From an uncultured Oscillibacter sp. (GTDB lineage: Bacteria > Bacillota > Clostridia > Oscillospirales > Oscillospiraceae), in NCBI RefSeq assembly GCF_910579365.1, contig NZ_CAJTUX010000028.1:1-31506 (forward strand): a DNA stretch of 31,506 nt. The letters are read 5' to 3'. Below are positions 14,600 to 20,750 of the stretch, piece by piece. The notes beneath the pieces were generated by a model that worked only from the letters and a program-made list of their open reading frames with translations, had not been told where the DNA came from and made no database searches. Every line of letters begins with the position of its first letter. Positions within the stretch are counted from its first letter, which is position 1. The translations under genes and the position numbers were made by a program.

Positions 14600-15618
14600 A
14601 TGAATGAACTGCGGTTTAGAAAACGTAATAATCGCTGGGAATCCAGCTTTGAGGCTGCTCGTGCTGACAATAAGCGGAAGAGCATCAGCAAGGAAGGGTT
14701 CCGAACGAAGACAGAGGCCTCCGCCGCCGGGGCGAAAGCGATGAACGAGTACAATAAATTCAATGCCGGATACAGCCGCAACACCCTGGCGGTCCTGAAA
14801 GGCGTCTTGACGGGGAGCTTGTCCTACGCCGTCCTGCCCCTCAAGTATATTCAGACCAACCCGGCCCAGTATGTAGAGCTTCCGTCTACCCATGCCACTC
14901 CGGCAACGAAGGCACGCAGCTCTCCACACGTCTGCCTCTCTCCGGGGCAAATGGACCTGATTTTGAAACGCTTCCCGGAGGGGACCAGCTCCTACCTGCC
15001 CATCCTGATCGGCTACAAATGCGGTTTACGGATTTCGGAGGCCTTCGGTTTGACCTGGGACTGCATTGACCTTGCGGCCAAAACATTGACTGTTCGCCAG
15101 CAGGTTATCTGGCATGACCGGGACAGAAAAACGGGAACCTCTGGCTACTGGTATTTCTCCGCCCCAAAATACGACAGCGTGCGCACCATTGAGCTCTCCC
15201 AGGATGTAGCGGACGCCTTGGAACGAGAACGGGCGCGGCAAAACGAGGCCCGCTCCGCCTGCGGCGATTCGTACATACAGTACTTCAAGGACGAGTAAGG
15301 CCATCTTAACACAGGTGGAGACGGGAAAAAGGGAGATTTTGTGCTGGTAAGGGCGGACGGCTCCTGCATTTCGAGCCACACCATGCAGCATGTCAGCTGG
15401 GGGCAACCCATGAGCTGGGCTTTGCCGAGTTTGACTATCACAGCCTCCGTCACACCCACGCGACCATGCTGGCGGAAAAAGGAGCGTCCCCCCAATATGT
15501 ACAGCACTGTTTGGGACACAAGAATAGCCAGGTCACCACGCAAATCTATCAGCACCTGATCGATAAAATGGCGGAAGAGGGGACCCAGCTGTTGGAGCTG
15601 TTCGGATCCGCGCGTTGA
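14600..15618 (+). pseudogene. Broken tyrosine recombinase (integrase) of the element
   Basis: It starts with AGGAGG and ATG at 14600. Three lesions are visible. First, after MNEYNK the protein jumps to AGYSRNTLAVLKGVL, so most of the SAM-like core-binding domain (roughly 70 residues, by comparison with the family) is missing. Second, an in-frame TAA at 15296-15298 follows YIQYFKDE, with the same frame continuing GHLNTGGDGKKGDFVLVRAD. Third, a frameshift near 15400 moves to ELGFAEFDYHSLRHTHATML, then YVQHCLGHKNSQVTTQIYQH, ending at 15618. The catalytic set is still recognisable: Arg in GLRISEAFGL, His-x-x-Arg in HSLRH, His in LGHKN and the Tyr nucleophile in TQIYQHL. It lies beside the right att site, as expected, but cannot be active. 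Confidence 0.88.
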
Positions 15619-15660
15619 CGCATTCTGAAATTTTGGCTGACAAACGGCAGACAGACAGAG

Positions 15661-15695
15661 AAAATCACCCGCTTCGCTGGGAAGCGGGTGATTTT
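15661..15695. terminator. Terminator between integrase remnant and GGGtGRT gene
   Basis: A perfect 15-bp stem (15661-15675 with 15681-15695) with a 5-base loop and A/T-rich arm ends, between convergent genes. It lies inside the element, so the element supplied it together with the new 3' end of the GGGtGRT gene. Confidence 0.8.
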
Positions 15696-15742
15696 ATTCG
15701 TTCTAAAAAGCGCTCAAAATCAGCTGATTGGAGCGGATTCTA

Positions 15743-16741
15743 TTACTTCTTGCTCTCCGCAACGGCCACCGCAACGGCGACGGTAGCGCCCACCATGGGG
15801 TTGTTGCCCATGCCCAGGAAGCCCATCATCTCCACGTGGGCGGGGACGGAGGAGCTGCCGGCGAACTGGGCGTCGGAGTGCATCCGGCCCATGGTGTCGG
15901 TCATACCGTAGGAAGCGGGGCCGGCGGCCATGTTGTCCGGGTGCAGGGTCCGGCCCGTGCCGCCGCCGGAGGCCACGGAGAAGTACTTCTTCCCCTGCTC
16001 GTAGCACTCCTTCTTATAGGTGCCCGCCACGGGGTGCTGGAACCGGGTGGGGTTGGTGGAGTTGCCGGTGATGCTGACGTCCACGCCCTCCAGGTGCATG
16101 ATGGCCACGCCCTCCCGGACGTCGTCCGCGCCGTAGCAGCGGACGTTGGCCCGCTCGCCCTCGGAGTACCGGGTCTCCTTGACCACCTTCACCTCGCCGG
16201 TGGAGTAGTCAAACTGGGTCTGGACATAGGTGAAGCCGTTGATGCGGCTGATGATCTGGGCGGCGTCCTTGCCCAGGCCGTTCAGGATGACCCGGAGGGG
16301 CTCCTTGCGGGCCTTGTTGGCGTTGCGGACGATGCCAATGGCGCCCTCGGCGGCGGCGAAGGACTCGTGGCCCGCCAGGAAGGCGAAGCACTTCGTCTCG
16401 TCCCGGAGGAGCATGGCGCCCAGGTTGCCGTGGCCCAGGCCCACCTTGCGGTCGTCGGCCACGGAGCCGGGGATGCAGAAGGCCTGGAGACCCTCGCCGA
16501 TGGCCTCGGCGGCCTCGGCGGCGGTGGGCACGTTCTTCTTCAGCGCGATGGCCGCGCCCACGCAGTAGGCCCAGCAGGCGTTCTCAAAGCAGATGGGCTG
16601 GATGCCCTTGACGATCTCATAGGGGTCGAAGCCGGCGGCTTTGCAGATGTCCCGGCACTCCTCCACGCTCTTAATTCCGTACTGAGAGAGGACGGAATTG
16701 ATCTTGTCGATTCTTCTCTCGTAGCTTTCAAACAGAGCCAT
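15743..16741 (-). CDS. GGGtGRT family protein
   Basis: A 332-residue protein named for its conserved motif, seen here as GGGTGRT (259-265), followed by LHPDNMAAGPASYG. The N-terminus (ESYERRIDKINSVLSQYGI, then VEECRDICKAAGFDPYEIVK) and the central part (IVRNANKARKEPLRVILNGL) are helical and basic. Biochemical function is not established; it is regularly encoded beside a NifU-like scaffold protein, as here (19 bases downstream of it), so a role with Fe-S clusters is inferred. AGGAGG precedes the ATG. The last 16 residues after MGNNPM lie on the element side of the 19-bp repeat, so the present C-terminus was probably supplied by the integrated element. Confidence 0.9.
   Translation of the reverse strand: MALFESYERRIDKINSVLSQYGIKSVEECRDICKAAGFDPYEIVKGIQPICFENACWAYCVGAAIALKKNVPTAAEAAEAIGEGLQAFCIPGSVADDRKVGLGHGNLGAMLLRDETKCFAFLAGHESFAAAEGAIGIVRNANKARKEPLRVILNGLGKDAAQIISRINGFTYVQTQFDYSTGEVKVVKETRYSEGERANVRCYGADDVREGVAIMHLEGVDVSITGNSTNPTRFQHPVAGTYKKECYEQGKKYFSVASGGGTGRTLHPDNMAAGPASYGMTDTMGRMHSDAQFAGSSSVPAHVEMMGFLGMGNNPMVGATVAVAVAVAESKK
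15793..15811. repeat. Right attachment site (attR-like 19-bp direct repeat)
   Basis: CCATGGGGTTGTTGCCCAT, identical to 8777-8795. It lies within the C-terminal coding part of the intact GGGtGRT gene and about 175 bases from the integrase stop. Confidence 0.75.
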
Positions 16742-16760
16742 TTCTCAATTCCTCCTTTTC

Positions 16761-17453
16761 TTACTCGTGACGGGGGTCGATATACTTGGCGGCCCCGTCG
16801 AACTGGCCGTAGTGGCCCTTGGCCTTCTCCAGAGCCTCGTTGGCGTCCGTTCCCTTCTTGATGGCGTCCATCATCTTGCCCAGGTTCACGAACTCATAGC
16901 CCACGATCTCGTCGTCCTGGTTCAGGGCGATGCGGGTTACATAGCCCTCGGCCATCTCCAGATAGCGGGGACCCTTGGCCTTGGTGCCGAACATGGTGCC
17001 CACCTGGCTCCGGAGGCCCTTGCCCAGGTCCTCCAGAGACGCGCCGATAGGCAGGCCGCCCTCGGAGAACGCGGTCTGGGTTCGGCCGTAGACGATCTGG
17101 AGGAACAGCTCCCGCATGGCGGTGTTGATGGCGTCGCACACCAGGTCGGTGTTCAGAGCCTCCAGAAGGGTCTTGCCAATGAGGATTTCCGAGGCCATGG
17201 CGGCGGAGTGGGTCATGCCGGAGCAGCCCAGGGTCTCCACCAGAGCTTCCTCAATGATGCCGTCCTTGACGTTCAGGGTCAGCTTGCACGCGCCCTGCTG
17301 GGGAGCGCACCAGCCAACGCCGTGGGTGAGTCCGGAGATGTCTTTGATCTCCTTGGCCTGGACCCACTTGCCCTCCTCGGGGATGGGAGCGGGACCGTGG
17401 TACGCGCCCTTGGCGACGGGGCACATGTTCTGCACTTCGGTGGAATAGATCAT
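16761..17453 (-). CDS. NifU/IscU-like iron-sulfur cluster assembly scaffold protein
   Basis: A 230-residue protein related to the IscU/NifU N-terminal scaffold fold. Candidate cluster-ligating cysteines are Cys49 and Cys56 (GWCAPQQGACKL) and Cys77 (LGCSGMTHSAAMASEIL, the typical GCSGxTxSA stretch of NifU-like scaffolds); Cys11 is extra. Residues about 120-150 (QIVYGRTQTAFSEGGLPIGA) are specific to the version that pairs with GGGtGRT proteins. First gene of the two-gene operon, under a consensus promoter with a palindrome in its spacer. An AAGGA ribosome binding site precedes the ATG. No IscS or SufB gene is nearby, so its client pathway is unknown. Confidence 0.88.
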   Translation of the reverse strand: MIYSTEVQNMCPVAKGAYHGPAPIPEEGKWVQAKEIKDISGLTHGVGWCAPQQGACKLTLNVKDGIIEEALVETLGCSGMTHSAAMASEILIGKTLLEALNTDLVCDAINTAMRELFLQIVYGRTQTAFSEGGLPIGASLEDLGKGLRSQVGTMFGTKAKGPRYLEMAEGYVTRIALNQDDEIVGYEFVNLGKMMDAIKKGTDANEALEKAKGHYGQFDGAAKYIDPRHE

Positions 17454-17532
17454 AGTCGTCCAATCCTTTCCTTTTTGTATTTTTTCAGGTCACGCCGGAG
17501 GCCGGCGTTCCCCGGAGCTTCGCACGGCACAT

Positions 17533-17561
17533 ATTATATCGGTAAACGATTACCTTGTCAA
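17533..17561 (-). promoter_or_regulatory. Consensus promoter with embedded palindromic operator for the NifU-like/GGGtGRT operon
   Basis: On the minus strand TTGACA (17556-17561), 17-base spacer, TATAAT (17533-17538): both boxes are perfect consensus. The spacer holds the near-palindrome GGTAATCGTTTACC (17541-17554) with a central CG and one mismatched pair, the form of LacI/GalR-family operators. A protein bound there would block RNA polymerase. The transcript leader is about 70 bases. Confidence 0.8.
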
Positions 17562-17609
17562 GAAAATATCTTGCGCCTCCGGCGGCGTACGCTTTGGCGC
17601 GGCCGGCGT

Positions 17610-18521
17610 TCAGCAAGTCCCGGGGGAGCGGTCTCCGGAGGAGTACTCAAAGCTGGCGTTTGGGTCCGTATGCTGAAACAGGAGGTCCCTCCCCCGCCAG
17701 AAGCGATAGCGCACCTCCGCGCAGGGACTCTCGTGGATAGTACGCTCCATGCGGCCCTCCACCGGAGCCCGGAGAGGCTGCCGCCGCTCGTTCAGCAATT
17801 CGACTTCCAGGCGGTACTTCCCCTGACGGATCACCGCGCCGGAGGGAGACCACTTTTCAATTTTGACGCCCCGGTAAGTTGCCAGGCGGTATTCCCGGCC
17901 ACGGTATAAAACAGAGCAGATACAGCCAGTGAAGCCGCCCACAGGCAGGGGAATCGTCGCAATTGCAAGCATCAGACTGCCGCGCTCCGTCCCATCCCAA
18001 ACGCACTGTGTCCAGAGGTATTTGCTTGGAAAGGAGCGGCCCCGGTCTGTCTCGACGTATCCGATCCCGTCAGAGAAATCCAAACGCCCGCCGTTCAGTT
18101 TCAGCGTTCCACTCAGGGAATGCCCCATACTGATGACGCCGTGGGCGCACTGCATTCCTGCGAAAAATCGAAACGGTCCCATAATGTCAGACCGCAGAGC
18201 GGTAAAAGGGCCATAGCGCAGCGAGCCGCAGAGGGAAAGATTGTCTTGCCGGATATGGAGGTCGATCCCCTGACTGCCAAAGCTGGACTGTCCAATCTGT
18301 ACCTGAAAAGGCTGCCGGGAGACTTGCAGCTGTGTTTCCGGATATTCCAGCCACCACGCCTGATCCTTTGAAATGACCTGGAGGGAGGCGGTGCGGCATC
18401 CTTCTTTGTCAACATGAAACGCTGGAATTAACGCCAAGGTTTGTCCCTGCGGATTCTGGTGCTTGAAGTACCAGCCCTCAAAATAGGGGCCGGTTCTGTC
18501 TGTGCTGTGGAAAAATCCCAT
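17610..18521 (-). CDS. Tocopherol-cyclase-like family protein
   Basis: A 303-residue protein with the family start GPYFEGWYFKHQ (about 12-23) and the later conserved stretches SDIMGPFRFF (about 110-119), GYVETDRGRSFPSKYLWTQC (about 154-173) and the beta-rich C-terminal half. It has no signal peptide or membrane segment. Plant VTE1 closes the chromanol ring of tocopherols; bacterial relatives in Firmicutes, which make no tocopherol, have unknown substrates, possibly lipids. It is 75 bases downstream of yaaA, separated by a hairpin whose 3' arm covers the possible ribosome binding site. Confidence 0.85.
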   Translation of the reverse strand: MGFFHSTDRTGPYFEGWYFKHQNPQGQTLALIPAFHVDKEGCRTASLQVISKDQAWWLEYPETQLQVSRQPFQVQIGQSSFGSQGIDLHIRQDNLSLCGSLRYGPFTALRSDIMGPFRFFAGMQCAHGVISMGHSLSGTLKLNGGRLDFSDGIGYVETDRGRSFPSKYLWTQCVWDGTERGSLMLAIATIPLPVGGFTGCICSVLYRGREYRLATYRGVKIEKWSPSGAVIRQGKYRLEVELLNERRQPLRAPVEGRMERTIHESPCAEVRYRFWRGRDLLFQHTDPNASFEYSSGDRSPGTC

Positions 18522-18530
18522 AATTTATCA

Positions 18531-18560
18531 CCCCGGATTCAGTGTTCCCTGAATCTGGGG
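18531..18560 (-). promoter_or_regulatory. Hairpin directly before the tocopherol-cyclase-like start
   Basis: Minus-strand 12-pair stem with one G-U pair (18549-18560 with 18531-18542) and a 6-base loop, ending 9 bases before the ATG. The only Shine-Dalgarno-like sequence, GGGGTGAT, begins inside its 3' arm. No T tract follows, so translational control or attenuation is at least as likely as termination. Confidence 0.6.
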
Positions 18561-18596
18561 ATTTTATAGGAAAATATTTCCAGCCAAGGAAGCGGC

Positions 18597-19355
18597 TCAA
18601 TCCTTGCGGGACTGTATCCAAAGATAAGCGGTGTGATTCCCTACCGATGTGGAGCGGCAGAATCGATAGCCCAGCTGGTCAAAGGCCTGGAGACCCTCCG
18701 GGCTTTTGATTTGGTTCTCCGCCAGCCAGCGTACCATCTGCCCACGGGCCATCTTGCATTTGGTGCCCGTTTCGACGACCTTGCCGTCTTTCCACTCTCC
18801 AAAGGCACAGGTGACAAATCGGACAGTTTTGGGCAGATGGACCTCCACCGCTCTGCTGTACTCCCTGGAGGCCAGATTCAGCACCACGTCCGTCTCCATG
18901 GCCAGCTGCCGGGCCAGACGGTCCCCCCAGAACTGATATAGATCCCGGCAGCTATCTACCGGCAGTTTGGCCTGCATTTCTAACCGATAAGGGGTCACGC
19001 CGTCGAAAGGCCGCAGCAGGCCGTAAAAGCCGGAGACGATGCGCAGGTGCTCCCGGAGGTAGCCCAGGTGGGTCGTCTCCATCACGCCGGGGGCCATGCA
19101 GCGGTACTGGATGCCCTCGTAGGAAAGAATGGCGGGGGTGAGATTACGGCGCAGGTTCATCTGTTCCAGCCGCTCTATGTTCAGTTTGGCGATGGAGTCA
19201 TTGCACTTCCAGAGGGCCTGTAAGTCCTTGGAGGACATACCCTGGAGGACAGCCTTCAGCCGCTCTGTCTGTTCCAGAAACTGGGGCAGGCTGTCCGCAG
19301 AAAAGCTGTCCGTGTCCGCCACCATTTTCTTCGCCGGGGCGATGATGATGCGCAT
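18597..19355 (-). CDS. yaaA: Peroxide stress protein YaaA (UPF0246/DUF328)
   Basis: A 252-residue protein that in E. coli limits intracellular free iron and so DNA damage during hydrogen peroxide stress. Family landmarks: the start MRIIIAPAKKM, LYQFWGDRLARQL (about 139-151), VLNLASREYSRAV (about 158-170) and the basic GTKCKMARGQMVRWLAEN (about 198-215), part of the proposed nucleic-acid-binding groove. Length is standard. It starts 3 bases after the HEAT-like gene, with a GGGGG ribosome binding site inside that gene. Confidence 0.93.
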   Translation of the reverse strand: MRIIIAPAKKMVADTDSFSADSLPQFLEQTERLKAVLQGMSSKDLQALWKCNDSIAKLNIERLEQMNLRRNLTPAILSYEGIQYRCMAPGVMETTHLGYLREHLRIVSGFYGLLRPFDGVTPYRLEMQAKLPVDSCRDLYQFWGDRLARQLAMETDVVLNLASREYSRAVEVHLPKTVRFVTCAFGEWKDGKVVETGTKCKMARGQMVRWLAENQIKSPEGLQAFDQLGYRFCRSTSVGNHTAYLWIQSRKD

Positions 19356-19358
19356 ATA

Positions 19359-19817
19359 TCAAGCCCCCTGATTTCCCAATGTGCTGATTTTTTCCAGCGC
19401 CGCAACAATATCCTTCAAAACCAGAGGCTGCATACTGTCCGGGTAGCCGCTCAGATCAGCCTGCTCCAATGCCGTCCGGATACGGGGAATGAATTCCAGT
19501 TTCGCCTCCGCGATTTCCGGAAGCGCCGCCACGCACTGTCGGGCCGTGATGGGCTTCGCATCGGTGACGTGGGACAAAAATTCATCCAGCAGCGCGTCAA
19601 ATTTCCCCTCCCCGTCCCAACGGGCATTGGCCGCAAGGATGGAGACGGCCCGGTTGCGGACCAGAGAGTTTTTGTGGGACAGGAGAACGGCAAACTCATC
19701 AAAATGAGAATACCAAGCGTCGGAAACTCTGCTTTCCTCTGTGATCCGCTGGGCAAGGGCATAGGCGGCCTTGGCGTCTTTTCCCGTCAGACAGGCAATA
19801 TAGGCATCAAAGTCCAT
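19359..19817 (-). CDS. HEAT-repeat-like helical protein, function unknown
   Basis: A 152-residue, fully helical protein with repeat-like segments such as HKNSLVRNRAVSILAANARW and ARQCVAALPEIAEAKLEF, the helix-turn-helix spacing of HEAT repeats. Similar small proteins occur next to deformylase and YaaA genes in Clostridia; they have no proven role. Its ATG comes directly after the deformylase stop (TGA-C-ATG), so it is translationally coupled. No catalytic motif or membrane segment is seen. Confidence 0.75.
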   Translation of the reverse strand: MDFDAYIACLTGKDAKAAYALAQRITEESRVSDAWYSHFDEFAVLLSHKNSLVRNRAVSILAANARWDGEGKFDALLDEFLSHVTDAKPITARQCVAALPEIAEAKLEFIPRIRTALEQADLSGYPDSMQPLVLKDIVAALEKISTLGNQGA

Positions 19818-19818
19818 G

Positions 19819-20229
19819 TCAGATCAGCACCCCCTCGCAGTGGTCGATCTCGTGCTGGATGATCTGGGCCGTCCAGCCGGTGAAGGTCTTGAGGCGTGTT
19901 TGAAACTGCCCGTTCTGATACTGCACCTTGATGGACTGCCAGCGTTTGGCCTTCCGGGTGCCGGAGAGGGAGAGACAGCCCTCCTCCGCCTCGTAGGGAC
20001 CAGACTTTTTGATAATCTCCGGGTTGAACATGACCATGTATGTGCCCTCGTTGTCAAAGACGATAATTCGCTTGCGGACGCCGATCATATTGGCCGCCAT
20101 GCCCACACAGCCGTCCTTGTGGGCGGTCAGGGTGTCCAGCAGATCCTGAGCGACAGGCAAGTCTTCCAATGTAGCCGGTTCAGCCTTTTGGGAGAGGAAC
20201 GCTTCATCCCGCATAATCTCTCGTACCAC
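19819..20229 (-). CDS. Peptide-deformylase-like protein with altered motif I
   Basis: Deformylases remove the formyl group from the initiator Met. The protein has motif II EGCLS (83-87, metal ligand Cys85) and motif III HEIDH (126-130, ligands His126 and His130, catalytic Glu127). Motif I, normally GxGxAAxQ, reads CVGMAANM (41-48): the Gln that stabilises the reaction intermediate is Met48 and the first Gly is Cys41. At 136 residues it ends right after motif III and lacks the usual C-terminal helix. It is therefore a divergent, perhaps second, deformylase whose activity is uncertain. The start is GTG with GGAGG about 8 bases upstream. First gene of the operon with HEAT-like and yaaA. Confidence 0.85.
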   Translation of the reverse strand: MVREIMRDEAFLSQKAEPATLEDLPVAQDLLDTLTAHKDGCVGMAANMIGVRKRIIVFDNEGTYMVMFNPEIIKKSGPYEAEEGCLSLSGTRKAKRWQSIKVQYQNGQFQTRLKTFTGWTAQIIQHEIDHCEGVLI

Positions 20230-20243
20230 GGCATTGCACCTCC

Positions 20244-20281
20244 ATTGTACACTTTCCCCAGGGGAAAATTTGTGGTATACT
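20244..20281. promoter_or_regulatory. Divergent promoter region with a central palindrome
   Basis: Between the deformylase-like gene and the Nudix gene: minus-strand -10 TACAAT (20244-20249), plus-strand extended -10 TGGTATACT (20273-20281), and between them the perfect palindrome TTTCCCCAGGGGAAA (20253-20267). Neither side has a good -35. The palindrome overlaps both promoters and is a plausible operator for joint control. Confidence 0.5.
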
Positions 20282-20338
20282 CATATGAATAAAATAGCAC
20301 AGACAGGAGAAAAAGGCAAATCGAGGGTGGCAGACCGT

Positions 20339-20737
20339 ATGGAGAAAAAAGTAACCGAAGTTGTGGCGGCGCTGATCTGGGATGGAGACAGGTTTTTAAT
20401 CTGCCGGCGTCCGGCTCATAAGGCGCGGGGATTGCTGTGGGAGTTTGTGGGTGGCAAAGTGGAACCGGGAGAGAGCAAAGAAGATGCCCTCATTCGGGAG
20501 TGCCGGGAAGAACTGGCTGTTACCATCTCGGTGGACAAAGTGTTCATGGAGGTAGACCATGTTTACCCTGATCTGAACGTACACCTGACACTGTTCAATG
20601 CGGCAATCATTGAGGGAACTCCACAAATGTTGGAACATAATGATATTCAGTGGATTAAAGTGGATGAAATACCGCAGTACGAGTTTTGCTCGGCGGATAA
20701 GGAAATTTTGAGAAGATTACAATTAAAAGCATGGTAA
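20339..20737 (+). CDS. Nudix hydrolase, MutT-like, at the head of the type I RM operon
   Basis: Hydrolyses a nucleoside diphosphate linked to another group. The 132-residue protein has the Nudix box from Gly39 to Val61 (Gx5Ex7REUxEExGU), with Glu45, Arg53, Glu54, Glu57 and Glu58 present and Ala60 in place of the Gly. The preceding RRPAHKARGLLWEFVGGKVE is MutT/NudG-like, which favours oxidised dNTPs, but ADP-ribose cannot be excluded. The frame is open to 20234, but the promoter lies inside that extension, so the ATG at 20339 (GAGGGTGG upstream) is preferred. hsdR starts 13 bases after its stop, so they are likely co-transcribed. Confidence 0.85.
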   Translation: MEKKVTEVVAALIWDGDRFLICRRPAHKARGLLWEFVGGKVEPGESKEDALIRECREELAVTISVDKVFMEVDHVYPDLNVHLTLFNAAIIEGTPQMLEHNDIQWIKVDEIPQYEFCSADKEILRRLQLKAW

Positions 20738-20750
20738 AGGGGAAGGTTAC

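Larger units (their letters stand above)
8777..15811. mobile_element. Decayed integrative element in the 3' end of the GGGtGRT gene
   Basis: About 7 kb bounded by a perfect 19-bp direct repeat. The contents are typical of small integrated elements in Clostridia: a tyrosine integrase next to the right att site, an excisionase-like protein just before it, a D5-like replication ATPase, an XRE regulator, an amidoligase-like protein and small HTH proteins. The integrase, the replication ATPase, the amidoligase and one HTH gene carry frameshifts, stops or deletions, so the element is probably fixed in place. The left 2 kb, with two GTPase genes, is visibly AT-richer than the chromosome. No relaxase, transfer gene or phage structural gene is seen. 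It separates the GGGtGRT operon from its former terminator and the cytidylate-kinase-like gene. Confidence 0.75.

Noticed and set aside
15728..17909. Two long plus-strand frames opposite the GGGtGRT and NifU-like genes
   Set aside because: Repetitive Gly/Val/Ala/Leu translation with no recognisable domain, antisense to two clear genes.
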